A DNA stretch of 64,000 nt, from positions 1,054,001-1,118,000 of the forward strand of contig NZ_CP016769.1 of NCBI RefSeq assembly GCF_002287925.1, in the 5' to 3' direction. The position numbers were made by a program, and so were the translations under genes. Shown here in pieces: positions 52,698 through 62,364 of the stretch. Below the pieces are notes generated by a model. That model saw only the letters and a program-made list of their open reading frames with translations. It did no database searches and was not told the origin of the DNA. The number at the start of each line of letters is the position of its first letter. The first letter of the stretch is position 1. The stretch is from Candidatus Planktophila lacus (lineage in GTDB: Bacteria > Actinomycetota > Actinomycetes > Nanopelagicales > Nanopelagicaceae).

Positions 52698-53633
52698 ATG
52701 TCTGCTTCGCAAAATTCGCCACATCTGGCATCTGGCCACGGAATTGCAACTTATTCTGGAGAAACACTTTTGGATGTCTGGTTCCCAGAACCAGTTCTCG
52801 GTACGAATACTTCAAAAGCGCCTGCTGCGCTAAATGAACTTGCCGGAGTTGATGAAGTTAGAAAAGTAAGACGTGAAGTTATCTCTATTGAGATAGATCT
52901 CAATGTGGCGCCGACAAGTGCTGCTGATGCCTACTTGCGCCTTCACTTACTTTCACATCGCTTAATCAAGCCACATGGCGCGGTTATGGATGGCATCTTC
53001 GGGTTGCTCACCAACGTTGTTTGGACATCTGCTGGCCCATGTGCCGTCGAAGGTTTTGAATTGATTCGAGGAGCGCTGCGCAACAAATATGGCCACGTCA
53101 CAGTATTCGGCGTCGATAAATTCCCGCGCATGGTTGATTACGTAATTCCATCTGGTGTTCGAATTGCCGATGCTGATCGCGTGCGACTTGGTGCACATCT
53201 AGCACCAGGTACAACAGTTATGCATGAAGGCTTTGTTAACTTTAACGCCGGCACTTTAGGAATTTCTATGGTGGAAGGTCGAATTTCAGCGGGCGTCGTC
53301 GTAGGCGACGGTAGCGATGTAGGTGGCGGCGCTTCAATCATGGGCACCTTAAGTGGCGGCGGTAAAGAAGTGATTTCGGTTGGCGAAAAGTGTCTGCTAG
53401 GCGCCAACTCTGGACTTGGAATTTCACTTGGCAACAACTGCGTAATTGAGGCAGGAACTTATATAACCTCGGCATCAAAGGTCAAACTTCCAGATGGTGA
53501 AATTGTGAAAGCTGCATCTCTTTCTGGTGCCAGTGACTTGCTCTTCCGTCGTAATTCTCTAACCGGTGGTTTAGAAGTAGTAATGCGTACTGGAACTTGG
53601 GGTGGGTTGAATTCCATCCTGCACGCTAACTAA
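52698..53633 (+). CDS. dapD: Tetrahydrodipicolinate N-succinyltransferase
   Basis: A 311 aa acyltransferase that succinylates tetrahydrodipicolinate in lysine/diaminopimelate synthesis. An N-terminal domain (GHGIATYSGETLLDVWFPEP) is followed by a left-handed parallel beta-helix with hexapeptide repeats (GAHLAPGTTVMHEGFVNFNAGTLG, GVVVGDGSDVGGGASIMGTLSGGG, CLLGANSGLGISLGNNCVIEAGTYI) of the actinobacterial DapD type. dapC (31922) performs the next step. It converges on the SpoIID-like gene with a 4-base overlap. Confidence 0.96.
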   Translation: MSASQNSPHLASGHGIATYSGETLLDVWFPEPVLGTNTSKAPAALNELAGVDEVRKVRREVISIEIDLNVAPTSAADAYLRLHLLSHRLIKPHGAVMDGIFGLLTNVVWTSAGPCAVEGFELIRGALRNKYGHVTVFGVDKFPRMVDYVIPSGVRIADADRVRLGAHLAPGTTVMHEGFVNFNAGTLGISMVEGRISAGVVVGDGSDVGGGASIMGTLSGGGKEVISVGEKCLLGANSGLGISLGNNCVIEAGTYITSASKVKLPDGEIVKAASLSGASDLLFRRNSLTGGLEVVMRTGTWGGLNSILHAN

Positions 53634-54883
53634 TTTACCGAAAACCAAGCTGAAGGCAGTTTGCTACGGCTTCTAAAAGTTTCACCGCGAAGTACGGCAA
53701 ATGATCCATCTGAACTAATCGCTTGAATTAGCGCGACTGATCCTGCAGGGTTATTTGATAGAACTGTTAACGAGATAACATCCGGCAACGCAAATGCTTG
53801 AGCAATAACTGCTTGAGATATTTCTCTGGTCCATGAAGCAAAGCGAGGATTAAGTGCGACATCAACGCTTGCGCTATCAGGAACGCTAACTGTGTAAGCG
53901 GTTGCAGTACCCCAGGCGTGCTCAGATGTTTCTGTTGTACCGCCCGATGATGAAGAGAAGTAAGCGGTAATTGGACGACCTTCGTAGGTAATTATCGAGC
54001 CTGCAGTTCGGTTAACTGCCGCCTTCCAAATTTCCCCAAATCTAGGTTCGCTCTCTTTTGAATAACCAGCAAAGGTTTGATCGCTGATCGTTGCGTATAA
54101 ATGGCAATCACAGGCGGAGCGGATCTTTGTAGATTTTGCATAGGCATATGTTCTAGATGCGATCGCTTGCGCTTCGAGCGCTTGAGTTGGCCAAGATGAG
54201 GGCACCTCACCAATCCCCCATAGATACTCATCTTGTAGGCGCACAGAGTTGATAATCGCCAATCGCTTTCCCAAGGTTTTATCTCTAATTACTTTGAGGG
54301 ATATCTGTCCATGGCGATATTTCTTCGTTGCGCCATTAGTTGTCAGCGAAATAACAGTTGGTGAACCAGCTTGATAGCGAGTTCCGGACCAACGTAGAGT
54401 GAAAGCACTTCCGGTCGTAATTGCCTTGCTAGTAGTTCCCCGCGTTGTACTAATTGCAAGTAGCCCATCAGTTAAATTCAAATTGAGTGAGGTCTTGCTT
54501 GGAAAGGTAAGTAAAGGTGTTGCCGTTTGTGTTTCACCTAAATCACCTGCAAATAGTTGAAGTTCTGCACCCTTAGAGTCACTTCTTAGCTTCGCAGATG
54601 TGAGTAAATTTCCAAGGTTAATTCGAAGGATCTGCGTATCAGTAACCGTTTCAACAATTGTTCCGGTGTAGTAATACTGCAAAATAGCGGTCGCAGATTC
54701 ACCGGCTAAAGCTTTCGCTCTGGCACCGATCTGGCTCATTCCGACGCCATGGCCGTAGCCACTTCCTTGAAATGCAAAAGTTGCTGGAACTGTCTCAGCG
54801 TTGGCAGCGTTTGGTAGGAAAGTGATCGGTGAGACGGCAATTGAGATTGCAAGTGCAATCAGAGGCTTTTTAGACATCCTCAT
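53630..54883 (-). CDS. SpoIID/LytB-domain exported protein
   Basis: A 417 aa secreted protein with an N-terminal signal peptide (PLIALAISIAVSPITFLPNAANA). The SpoIID domain is marked by FAFQGSGYGHGVGMSQIGARAKALAGESATAILQYYYTGT, YLWGIGEVPSSWPTQALEAQAIASRTYA and YFSSSSGGTTETSEHAW. SpoIID of sporulating Firmicutes is a lytic transglycosylase; here there is no sporulation and it probably trims peptidoglycan. The start is uncertain between 54883 and 54877. It overlaps the exporter ATPase gene by 14 bases (8 with the later start). Confidence 0.87.
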   Translation of the reverse strand: MRMSKKPLIALAISIAVSPITFLPNAANAETVPATFAFQGSGYGHGVGMSQIGARAKALAGESATAILQYYYTGTIVETVTDTQILRINLGNLLTSAKLRSDSKGAELQLFAGDLGETQTATPLLTFPSKTSLNLNLTDGLLAISTTRGTTSKAITTGSAFTLRWSGTRYQAGSPTVISLTTNGATKKYRHGQISLKVIRDKTLGKRLAIINSVRLQDEYLWGIGEVPSSWPTQALEAQAIASRTYAYAKSTKIRSACDCHLYATISDQTFAGYSKESEPRFGEIWKAAVNRTAGSIITYEGRPITAYFSSSSGGTTETSEHAWGTATAYTVSVPDSASVDVALNPRFASWTREISQAVIAQAFALPDVISLTVLSNNPAGSVALIQAISSDGSFAVLRGETFRSRSKLPSAWFSVN

Positions 54884-55685
54884 TTGCTGCTGCGCTCTTT
54901 CCGACCTGCATAAATTCGCGATACTGCTTGATAATCTCCGCTGGATTTCCGCGCGCCATCAACTTACCTTTATGTAACCAAGCAACTTCATTACAAACAT
55001 CTTCGATCGTCGCCATTGCGTGGCTCACCAAAATAAGTGCACGGTCTGCGGTGCGCAGCTCTTTAATGCGGTTCAGGCTCTTCTCTTTAAAGTGGGCATC
55101 ACCAGTACTGAGGGCTTCATCAACTATCAAAATATCTGGCTGCACCGTTGCCGCTACTGAAAATGCCAGACGCGCATACATTCCAGATGAATAAGTGCGC
55201 ATAGGAGCATCTATTGCATCTCCAAGCTCTGAAAACTCAGCGATCGCATCAAACTGGCTATCAATTTCAGTACGCGACATTCCCGCAGCAAGTCCACCTA
55301 AGTAAACATTTGCGCGCCCGGTCATAGACGGGTTAAACCCAACACCGAGAGCCAAGAGCGTACTAACGGAACCGTGAACTTCAATGCGTCCTTGAGTTGG
55401 GGGAACGATTCCGGAGATAACTCGCATCAGTGAAGATTTGCCAGCGCCGTTTGATCCAATGACTCCGAGCACCGTGCCGTAGTGCACATCAAGATTTACG
55501 TGATCTAAAGCGTTTACAACACGAGTGTGCTTGCTGGAGCGTCCAATAGTTTTAAGGCGAGCCTTTAGCGTTGGTCGCTTAACGATCGAAGTCTTATAGG
55601 TAAGCCCAACGTTCTGCACTGAAACTGCAAGACCATTTTTCGGGTGAATTGAATTCTGTGAATTAGAGGCGGACAGCGAAATCAC
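54870..55685 (-). CDS. Polysaccharide ABC exporter, ATP-binding subunit
   Basis: A 271 aa ATPase of the Wzt/TagH/RfbE type. Walker A GSNGAGKSSLMRVI, ABC signature YSSGMYARLAFS, Walker B ILIVDEALSTGDAHFKEKSL and the H-loop SHA. The N-terminal extension before the NBD is typical of polysaccharide and teichoic-acid exporters. The start is GTG at 55685, overlapping the permease gene by 23 bases. With the permease it forms a two-subunit exporter for an undecaprenyl- or lipid-linked glycan. Confidence 0.92.
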   Translation of the reverse strand: MISLSASNSQNSIHPKNGLAVSVQNVGLTYKTSIVKRPTLKARLKTIGRSSKHTRVVNALDHVNLDVHYGTVLGVIGSNGAGKSSLMRVISGIVPPTQGRIEVHGSVSTLLALGVGFNPSMTGRANVYLGGLAAGMSRTEIDSQFDAIAEFSELGDAIDAPMRTYSSGMYARLAFSVAATVQPDILIVDEALSTGDAHFKEKSLNRIKELRTADRALILVSHAMATIEDVCNEVAWLHKGKLMARGNPAEIIKQYREFMQVGKSAAANEDV

Positions 55686-56490
55686 GCTCCCTAGATAAGA
55701 AGAAATATGTTCCTACAAAGAAGATCGACAGAGCCCAGATGAGTGCATGCGCTAACGAGAATAAATCTGGGGCTTGGGCATAGACCATTACTTGCGACCA
55801 AGCATCGAGGAGATAGAAAATTGGATTTACAATCTCAAAACGCTTTAACTCTTCCGTTAAGTCACTTGCCTGATAAAGAATCGGAGATAAGTAAAGAAGG
55901 CTGCGAGTCATGTAAGGCAGGAAACTTGCGATATCTCGGAAATAGACGTTGATACAAGAGATCAGAATCGCCATTCCAAGACCCATCAATAAGGCGATCA
56001 GCAATATCGGAATAGCCCAGAACATATTCCACGAGTACTCAAGGCCCAGCGCTGTTCGCATAATGAAGAAGATAAATAAGGTTGGAATAAATTTAAATAG
56101 CGCAATCACCGATGCAGAAATTGGAAGCATCACGCGTGGGAAGGCGGTATTTAAAATCAAACGTTGACCAGCGGTGATCGACTTAACGCCGCCACTTAAG
56201 CTATTGCTGATCAAATAAAAGAGAAAGAGGCTGGCAGTTAGATGGCCGTATCGAGTGGCATCGCTTTGGCCACCGATAATGTAGATCAATAGAAAGTAAA
56301 CGCCAGAAAGAAGTAGTGGATTTAAGACCAACCAGAGCTGGCCGAAGACCGAGCCATAGTTTTGTTCACGTAGTTCGGACCTTGAAAACTCTGTGATAAA
56401 TGAGCGGCGGGCCCAAAGGGAGCGCAGGTATGAACCCAGCGGTGGCATGCCAGCGCGAAAGGGTTCGTAAACGGTTACAGGAGCGCTCAT
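55663..56490 (-). CDS. Polysaccharide ABC exporter, permease subunit
   Basis: A 275 aa ABC-2 type permease with six TM segments. The N-terminal cytoplasmic REL..QNYGSVFGQLWLVLNPLLLSGVYFLLIYIIGG and GQRLILNTAFPRVMLPISASV are standard for the Wzm/TagG family. The partner ATPase gene overlaps its 3' end. TAGCCT, beginning with the stop codon of the upstream glycosyltransferase gene, lies 8 nt before its ATG. Confidence 0.92.
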   Translation of the reverse strand: MSAPVTVYEPFRAGMPPLGSYLRSLWARRSFITEFSRSELREQNYGSVFGQLWLVLNPLLLSGVYFLLIYIIGGQSDATRYGHLTASLFLFYLISNSLSGGVKSITAGQRLILNTAFPRVMLPISASVIALFKFIPTLFIFFIMRTALGLEYSWNMFWAIPILLIALLMGLGMAILISCINVYFRDIASFLPYMTRSLLYLSPILYQASDLTEELKRFEIVNPIFYLLDAWSQVMVYAQAPDLFSLAHALIWALSIFFVGTYFFLSRERDFAVRL

Positions 56491-56498
56491 ATGGGTAA

Positions 56499-56504
56499 AG
56501 GCTA
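56499..56504 (-). promoter_or_regulatory. Putative -10 of the exporter operon, fused to upstream stop
   Basis: TAGCCT, 8 nt before the permease ATG; its TAG is the stop codon of the family 2 glycosyltransferase gene. Confidence 0.35.
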
Positions 56505-57485
56505 CCGCAGCGTTTTAGTTGAGGTGATGAACCCCGCGCCCCAAGCGAAATGCATTGTTGGAATAATCGCTAGAAGTGAAAAAAATTCACGCATTGACCG
56601 CGAAATCAGCGCAGCAGATAGCCCTACGAAAACTCCATAAACAAAGACTGGAATATAGAGAATCGGATGAATCAAAGCTCCACCGATTACTGAAGTTACA
56701 CAACCGATTAGTGTCACCGGTGGGGCTAAGTAACGTAAATTAATTGTTCCGCTATGGCTACGTGAAACTACTCTTCGCCAAGTTCCATACTGAAAATACT
56801 GCTTTGCTAACTTTCTTAAATTCGGGCGCGGGCGATATGTAACTTGAAGTCTAGGATCGAAGTAAATCAAACCACCGTTTTTGCGCAATCGATAATTTAA
56901 CTCCCAATCCTGTGCGCGGGTATATCGCTCATCAAAGCCTCCTGCTTGGTTAATTGCTTCACGCTTAAATGCTCCGAGATAAACGGTGTCTACTTCTCCG
57001 GCTTCTCCACCAGTATGAAAACGAGATGCTCCAACTCCTAAAGGGCTACGCATCGCACGAGCAACCGCCTTTTCAAAGCTACTTACTCCTTCTGCAGCCA
57101 TAACTCCGCCAACGTTTACGGCGCCAGTTTGCTTAAGAATTTCAACTGCCAGAGTCAGATAGTCATGTGGAATTTTTGCATGGCCATCAACGCGAACAAT
57201 TATTGGATGTGTAGAAGCAGCTACTGCCAAATTAAGCCCAGTCGCTGTTTTTCCATTTGGATTGGCTACCAATTTAACTCGCGGATCTCTGGCTGATAGC
57301 GACTTTGCAATTTCATCTGTGCGATCTTGAGATGGGCCGAGAGCGAGAATTACTTCAAAAGCCCCGCGATAATCCTGGGAAAGGATTGCCGAAATGGATT
57401 CTGCTAAGTGCGCCTCTTCATTTAGAACGGGAAGAATCACGCTAACTGCTGGTGAGACAGATAACTCGCCCATAGATGTCGACAT
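56502..57485 (-). CDS. Family 2 glycosyltransferase, polysaccharide synthesis
   Basis: A 327 aa membrane-associated GT-A enzyme: VSVILPVLNEEAHLAESISAILSQDY, NPNGKTATGLNLAVAA, the DxD-like VRVDGHAKIP, GAFKREAINQAGGFDERYTRAQDWELNYRLR and two C-terminal hydrophobic segments (about 250-310). Similar to ExoM/WcaA-type enzymes that extend surface polysaccharide. It precedes the exporter genes by 11 nt and is divergent from the LCP gene, 36 bases apart. Confidence 0.88.
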   Translation of the reverse strand: MSTSMGELSVSPAVSVILPVLNEEAHLAESISAILSQDYRGAFEVILALGPSQDRTDEIAKSLSARDPRVKLVANPNGKTATGLNLAVAASTHPIIVRVDGHAKIPHDYLTLAVEILKQTGAVNVGGVMAAEGVSSFEKAVARAMRSPLGVGASRFHTGGEAGEVDTVYLGAFKREAINQAGGFDERYTRAQDWELNYRLRKNGGLIYFDPRLQVTYRPRPNLRKLAKQYFQYGTWRRVVSRSHSGTINLRYLAPPVTLIGCVTSVIGGALIHPILYIPVFVYGVFVGLSAALISRSMREFFSLLAIIPTMHFAWGAGFITSTKTLR

Positions 57486-57509
57486 AACCCCTCTACGCTA
57501 TCGCCCAAG

Positions 57510-57515
57510 TAGAGT
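57510..57515 (+). promoter_or_regulatory. Putative leaderless -10 of LCP gene
   Basis: TAGAGT, 6 nt upstream of the GTG at 57522. Confidence 0.5.
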
Positions 57516-57521
57516 TCGTAT

Positions 57522-58646
57522 GTGAAATCGACGCGAGCAGTAAAGGTTATTACATCACTTTCTGTGGGTGTAGTTCTTCTCGCATCGCTATCTTGGATCG
57601 GATTAGGCCAAGTAAGCGGCAGGATCGATCGCATTAGCGTCTTCGCTGGGCTAGATAATCGCCCTGAGAAAACATCTAAAGCTCTTAACTATTTATTGGT
57701 TGGATCAGATACGCGTGAAGGTCTAACTAAAGAAGAGATGAAAGCCCTGCGCGTTGGAAGTACCAAGACTGCAGCTGGCGGAAGATCTGACACGATGTTG
57801 TTGGTTCACATCAGCAAGAACCGCGATAAAGCTTTTCTGGTATCACTTCCGCGTGATTCGCTCGTAACAATTCCGGCACATTTGAGCACAGATGGAAAAT
57901 CGCAGATTCCTGATCGTGAGAATAAGTTAAATGCGGCCTTCGCATTCGGTGGCGCACCACTACTTATCGAAACCATTGAACGTGCGACTAATTTAAAGAT
58001 GGATCACTACATTGAAGTGAGCTTCGCCGGTTTTGCTGGAATTGTTAACGCTCTTGGCGGTATTGAAGTCTGTACCAAGGTAGATATCGATGATCCAAAG
58101 AGCCACCTAGTCCTCAGCGCTGGCACACATACCCTTGATGGAATTGAAGCCCTTAAATATGTACGCACCCGTGACTTTGATGGGCGCGGCGATATCGGAC
58201 GTATGCAACGTCAACAACAATTTATGAGTTCTGTAATCAAGAAGGCAACAAGCACTGGAGTACTTCTCAATCCAATTAAATTGGTTAACTTTTTAAATGC
58301 CGCGATCTCTACCGTGAAAATGGATGAGAACTTAAGCAAGAACGATTTATTGGATCTTGCTAAACAGATGCGCGGACTCTCTTCCGGAAATGTTCGTACC
58401 TTGACAGTTCCACTTACGACTGCAAATGGCAGACATCCAACCGCGGGTTCGGTAGTAATTTGGGATCCAGTGTTAAGCGCTGATTTATGGACAAGAATTC
58501 GTGATGATGCAGCGCTAGTAGATGAAGTGACTCCATCACCATCAGCAAGTTCATCTTCATCGGCATCAGCATCTGCCAAGCCAGTTATTGTCGATAAATT
58601 TAAGACGCGTACCGCAGCGGAAAATCCATGCGGGGAAATCAAATAG
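57522..58646 (+). CDS. LytR-CpsA-Psr family glycopolymer ligase
   Basis: A 374 aa membrane-anchored protein starting at GTG. One TM helix (about 9-28) precedes the LCP domain with LLVGSDTREG, GRSDTMLLVHI, VSLPRDSLVTIP, NAAFAFGG, VSFAGFAGIVNALGGIEVC and YVRTRDFDGRGDIGRMQRQQQF; the conserved Arg and Asp residues bind the pyrophosphate of a lipid-linked glycan and metal. LCP enzymes attach glycopolymers to peptidoglycan. The C-terminus has a Ser/Ala-rich linker. Fits with the neighbouring exporter and glycosyltransferase. Confidence 0.93.
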   Translation: MKSTRAVKVITSLSVGVVLLASLSWIGLGQVSGRIDRISVFAGLDNRPEKTSKALNYLLVGSDTREGLTKEEMKALRVGSTKTAAGGRSDTMLLVHISKNRDKAFLVSLPRDSLVTIPAHLSTDGKSQIPDRENKLNAAFAFGGAPLLIETIERATNLKMDHYIEVSFAGFAGIVNALGGIEVCTKVDIDDPKSHLVLSAGTHTLDGIEALKYVRTRDFDGRGDIGRMQRQQQFMSSVIKKATSTGVLLNPIKLVNFLNAAISTVKMDENLSKNDLLDLAKQMRGLSSGNVRTLTVPLTTANGRHPTAGSVVIWDPVLSADLWTRIRDDAALVDEVTPSPSASSSSSASASAKPVIVDKFKTRTAAENPCGEIK

Positions 58647-58655
58647 AAGGTGCTT

Positions 58656-58661
58656 TAGACT
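58656..58661 (+). promoter_or_regulatory. Putative -10 of UDP-glucose dehydrogenase gene
   Basis: TAGACT, 8 nt upstream of the ATG at 58670, in the 23-base gap after the LCP gene. Confidence 0.4.
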
Positions 58662-58669
58662 AAAACCCT

Positions 58670-59974
58670 ATGAAACTCTCAGTTATTGGTTGTGGCTATC
58701 TCGGAGCTACTCACGCAGCATGTATGTCATCACTTGGCTTTGAAGTTGTTGGCGTTGATACCGACCAGCACAAGGTAGATCTACTCTCTCGTGGCGAACT
58801 TCCTTTCTATGAACCAGGCTTAGATACCTTGCTCGCAGCAGAGATGAAGACCGGCCGACTCTCATTTACAACAGATTTTTCAGCAGTTGCTGATGCCGAC
58901 GTTCACTTTATCTGCGTGGGAACACCGCAGAGTAAAGATGGCCTTGCCGCCGATTTAACATATGTGAAATCTTCCGTTGCAGCGATCGCGCCACACTTAA
59001 AAGATGGCGCACTCGTTGTTGGTAAATCAACAGTTCCGGTGGGCACCGCCCAATCGCTGCGCGATATTTTGGCAACTTCTGCACCACAGGCTGATTTAGC
59101 TTGGAACCCAGAATTTCTTCGTGAAGGTTTTGCAGTAGAAGACACTTTGACCCCTAACCGCCTAGTGGTTGGTGTGGTTAACGATCGTGCTGAAGAGATT
59201 CTCAAAGAGGTATACAAACCGATCATCGATCTTGGAACCCCATGGATTCGCGCCGATCTTCCAACCGCGGAACTTGTAAAGGTTGCAGCAAACTCATTTC
59301 TGGCAACGAAGATTTCATTTATCAACGCTATGGCTGAAGTTTGTGAAGCAGCCGGTGGAGATGTCACTGTGCTTGCTAAAGCCATTGGTTACGACCCACG
59401 AATTGGAAATCGCTTCTTGCAGGCAGGTATTGGTTTTGGTGGCGGATGTCTGCCAAAAGATATCCGTGCCTTTATGGCGCGCGCGCAAGAACTTGGCGCT
59501 GATCAAGCGCTCGAATTCTTGCGAGAGATTGATGCAATCAACCTACGTGCACGTCAGCGTGTAATCGATGTTGTGCGTGCTGATCTTTCTGAAGATTTAA
59601 CGCAATATAAAATTGCAGTACTCGGTGCGACATTTAAGCCCGATAGCGATGATGTTCGTGACTCCCCCGCACTTGATATCGCTGCACAACTTCAAGCAGC
59701 AGGTGCCACAGTTGTTGTCCATGATCCAAAGGGAATTGAGCCTGCACGTAAGCGTTTCCCAAACCTAGATTTCGCCGAGAAAGTTACCGATTGCGTTAAA
59801 GGCGCCGATGCCATCCTCCACTTAACAGAGTGGAAGGAGTACCGCGAACTAGATCCATCAGTAATCGGTCAACTCGTTAAATCTAAATTCCTGATTGATG
59901 GCCGCAACGCCCTGGATCGCGATAAATGGCGCGCAGCAGGTTGGCGCGTTCACGCTCTCGGTCGCTCAGATTAA
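58670..59974 (+). CDS. UDP-glucose 6-dehydrogenase
   Basis: A 434 aa enzyme making UDP-glucuronate from UDP-glucose with two NAD. NAD-binding VIGCGYLGATHAACMSSLGFEVVGVDTD at the N-terminus, VGTPQSKDG, KSTVPVGTA, the UDP-sugar region NPEFLREGFAVED, catalytic Cys in GIGFGGGCLPKDI and the C-terminal UDP-binding domain (GATFKPDSDDVRDSPALDIA). It supplies an acidic sugar for the surface polysaccharide encoded next door. It converges on purE with 3 bases between stop codons. Confidence 0.95.
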   Translation: MKLSVIGCGYLGATHAACMSSLGFEVVGVDTDQHKVDLLSRGELPFYEPGLDTLLAAEMKTGRLSFTTDFSAVADADVHFICVGTPQSKDGLAADLTYVKSSVAAIAPHLKDGALVVGKSTVPVGTAQSLRDILATSAPQADLAWNPEFLREGFAVEDTLTPNRLVVGVVNDRAEEILKEVYKPIIDLGTPWIRADLPTAELVKVAANSFLATKISFINAMAEVCEAAGGDVTVLAKAIGYDPRIGNRFLQAGIGFGGGCLPKDIRAFMARAQELGADQALEFLREIDAINLRARQRVIDVVRADLSEDLTQYKIAVLGATFKPDSDDVRDSPALDIAAQLQAAGATVVVHDPKGIEPARKRFPNLDFAEKVTDCVKGADAILHLTEWKEYRELDPSVIGQLVKSKFLIDGRNALDRDKWRAAGWRVHALGRSD

Positions 59975-59977
59975 GAG

Positions 59978-60484
59978 TTAAAAACCAGTTTTTGTATTTC
60001 GTCGTGCGTTTAAATTTGCGCCCTTTGCTTTAGCTTCCTTATTTATTTCGGCGAGATTTAAAGCAACTTTTGCTGAAATTTCAGAATCACTTACTCCTAG
60101 GATTCGCGCAGCGAGAATTCCGGCGTTCTTGGCGTTATCGATTCCTACAGTTGCAACTGGAATCCCTGCTGGCATCTGAACGATTGATAGCAGTGAGTCC
60201 ATACCTTCTAAATTCTTAAGCGAGACTGGAACACCGATTACTGGAAGCGTTGTAAGCGAGGCGACCATTCCAGGTAAATGTGCGGCCCCACCTGCACCAG
60301 CGATGATTACCTTGTAACCCTTTGTCGCTGCATTCTTTGCAAACTCAACCATTTCTTCTGGCATGCGATGGGCTGAGACAACATCGGCGGTGTAACTAAT
60401 TCCAAATGAATCAAGGGCCTTCGCCGCTTCTTCCATTACCGGCCAATCAGAATCTGATCCCATGATGATTGCTACATCACTCAT
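59978..60484 (-). CDS. purE: N5-carboxyaminoimidazole ribonucleotide mutase
   Basis: A 168 aa class I Pur[36 protein letters not shown] and [25 protein letters not shown] hold the active-site His and Ser. It moves the carboxyl group of N5-CAIR to give CAIR in purine synthesis. Coupled to purK by an 8-base overlap. Confidence 0.97.
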   Translation of the reverse strand: MSDVAIIMGSDSDWPVMEEAAKALDSFGISYTADVVSAHRMPEEMVEFAKNAATKGYKVIIAGAGGAAHLPGMVASLTTLPVIGVPVSLKNLEGMDSLLSIVQMPAGIPVATVGIDNAKNAGILAARILGVSDSEISAKVALNLAEINKEAKAKGANLNARRNTKTGF

Positions 60485-61589
60485 CGATTTCTCCGCTCAT
60501 ATAGTCGCGCGCGTGGGCGATAACTTCAGTTAATTCTAGAAGGTTTTCGCCGACAACGGTAACGTGGCCAACTTTTCGCCCTTTGCGGATCTCTTTCTTA
60601 TATTGATGGAACTTCAGATCCGGATTACGTGCCATTAAATGTAGGTAAGGCCGGAACATATCTGTTTTATCTCCGCCTAAGATATTTCCCATAACTGCGT
60701 AAGGGGCAACCATTGAAGGATCTCCCAACGGAAGATCGAGAATAGCGCGCAAGTGTTGTTCAAATTGGCTGGTCTTTGCGCCTTCGATAGTCCAGTGGCC
60801 AGAGTTATGTGGGCGCATGGCAAGCTCGTTAATAAACAATTGTTCGCCCTTAACAAACATCTCAACTGCCATAACCCCAATTAAGGCTAGGTCGTTTGCA
60901 ATCGAGAGGGCTAAGTGTTGTGCTTTCTCGGCGAGATCGAGAGAAAGTTTAGGAGCTGGTGAAATTGTGCTGGTGCAGATCCCATCAGATTGAATGGTTT
61001 GGGTTGGCGCCCACGTAACTGCTTGGCTATGCGCTGAACGTGCAACCATTACTGCAATCTCAAAATCGAATTCAACTAGCTCCTCAATTAACAACTGAGG
61101 AATCTCGTTTAATACCTCATCTAAATCATCGTGGTTCTTTATCTTCCAAACCCCACGGCCGTCATACCCCCCGCTGATGCTCTTGGCGATAAATGGGAAA
61201 TCTAACAAGTTATCGCCATCGTTGATTAACTTCCACTTCGGCGCTGGATATTCAGTTAGTCGCTGGCGCATTAACGCCTTATTTTGCGAATACTGAAAAG
61301 AGTCTGAAGTTGGGAAAACTTTTACTCCAGCTGCTTCTAACCCTTTTATTACCGCGATTGGAACTAGCTCGTGTTCAAAGGTCACGAAATCGCATTTCTT
61401 AGCGAAATCCTTTAGCGCTTCGAGGTCGCGGTAATCACCGACTACATGCGGCGCAATTTGGGCAGCGCTATCTTGGTCGCTTTCTGCAAAAAGTAAGAGA
61501 TTAACTCCAAGTGCTTCTGCCGGAGCTACGGTCATTCGAGCGAGTTGGCCAGCGCCGATGATGCCGACAGTCGGGAAGCGCTCGTTCAC
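60477..61589 (-). CDS. purK: N5-carboxyaminoimidazole ribonucleotide synthase
   Basis: A 370 aa ATP-grasp enzyme making N5-CAIR from AIR, bicarbonate and [24 protein letters not shown] at the N-terminus, [20 protein letters not shown] (ATP-grasp loop), [40 protein letters not shown]. Starts at GTG 61589 with TACGAT 6 nt upstream, inside the last codons of birA. purE follows. Confidence 0.96.
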   Translation of the reverse strand: MNERFPTVGIIGAGQLARMTVAPAEALGVNLLLFAESDQDSAAQIAPHVVGDYRDLEALKDFAKKCDFVTFEHELVPIAVIKGLEAAGVKVFPTSDSFQYSQNKALMRQRLTEYPAPKWKLINDGDNLLDFPFIAKSISGGYDGRGVWKIKNHDDLDEVLNEIPQLLIEELVEFDFEIAVMVARSAHSQAVTWAPTQTIQSDGICTSTISPAPKLSLDLAEKAQHLALSIANDLALIGVMAVEMFVKGEQLFINELAMRPHNSGHWTIEGAKTSQFEQHLRAILDLPLGDPSMVAPYAVMGNILGGDKTDMFRPYLHLMARNPDLKFHQYKKEIRKGRKVGHVTVVGENLLELTEVIAHARDYMSGEIDE

Positions 61590-61593
61590 GTCA

Positions 61594-62358
61594 CTATCGT
61601 AGATGAACTACATCTCCGACGTTAACTTCAGTGCCATCGCTAAGAATTAGCGCGCCCTGTGCGGTGATTGCTACCGCTTCTGCCTCAATTGAATCTCGCC
61701 CAAGCACTTCAACTCGTACTTGGCGACCGATAGTCGAACTTACCTGGCGATACTTTTCTAGAAAGTCACCTCCGGAATCCCACGCTTCGAAGATATCTGC
61801 AAAGCGATTTAAGAAAGCGCTGAGCAATAAATTGCGATCTAAATTATTTGATCCAGCCAGCGCCAGTGATGTCGCAGTTGGAACCGGAAGTTCATCAGCG
61901 CTCATTGCAACATTTAGCCCAATTCCGACAATTACTCCATCGCCGATTTGTTGCGCAAGCAAGCCCGCAACTTTCCTGTCGCCAATCAAAATATCGTTAG
62001 GCCATTTTAGCGAGACTTTATCTTTAATATCTTTTGAAATAACTTCGCGCATGGCGAGAGCGGCTAAGAAAGAGATAAAACTCCAATCGCTGCGAGCACG
62101 CTTCGGTGCAACGTAAAGAGAGAATAAGAGCGCGCTCTTTGGCGGCGCTTCGAATGTTCTATCTAGGCGACCGCGTCCATTACTTTGAAATTCTGCAGCA
62201 ATTACTTCACCAGATTTTGCTACTGAAGAGTTAACTAACTCTGCAAGATCGCTTTGTGTGGATGCAGTGAGATCAACCACGCTTACCCGCCAGTACTGCG
62301 AAATATTTGCGTCGATGATCGACTTATTAAGTGGCGCTCTTGGCGCTTGGCTACCCAC
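61594..62358 (-). CDS. birA: Biotin-[acetyl-CoA-carboxylase] ligase
   Basis: About 254 aa, catalytic domain only (no N-terminal HTH repressor domain, the usual actinobacterial state). Active-site motif GRGRLDRTFEAPPKSALLFSLYV corresponds to GRGRRGR; KWPNDILIGDRKVAGLL and VVGIGLNVA follow, then the small C-terminal SH3-like domain. It attaches biotin to acyl-CoA carboxylases and lies divergent from an accD gene, its functional partner. I chose GTG 62358; the longer ATG start at 62394 would overlap the start of accD. Confidence 0.93.
   Translation of the reverse strand: MGSQAPRAPLNKSIIDANISQYWRVSVVDLTASTQSDLAELVNSSVAKSGEVIAAEFQSNGRGRLDRTFEAPPKSALLFSLYVAPKRARSDWSFISFLAALAMREVISKDIKDKVSLKWPNDILIGDRKVAGLLAQQIGDGVIVGIGLNVAMSADELPVPTATSLALAGSNNLDRNLLLSAFLNRFADIFEAWDSGGDFLEKYRQVSSTIGRQVRVEVLGRDSIEAEAVAITAQGALILSDGTEVNVGDVVHLR
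61596..61601 (-). promoter_or_regulatory. Putative leaderless -10 of purK
   Basis: TACGAT, 6 nt upstream of the GTG at 61589, overlapping the 3' end of birA. Confidence 0.45.
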
Positions 62359-62364
62359 GACTAG

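Noticed and set aside
59980-59993. AAAAAC-CA-GTTTTT inverted repeat between convergent UDP-glucose dehydrogenase and purE genes as a terminator
   Set aside because: The loop is only two bases and the arm lies in purE codons; too weak and AT-only to call.
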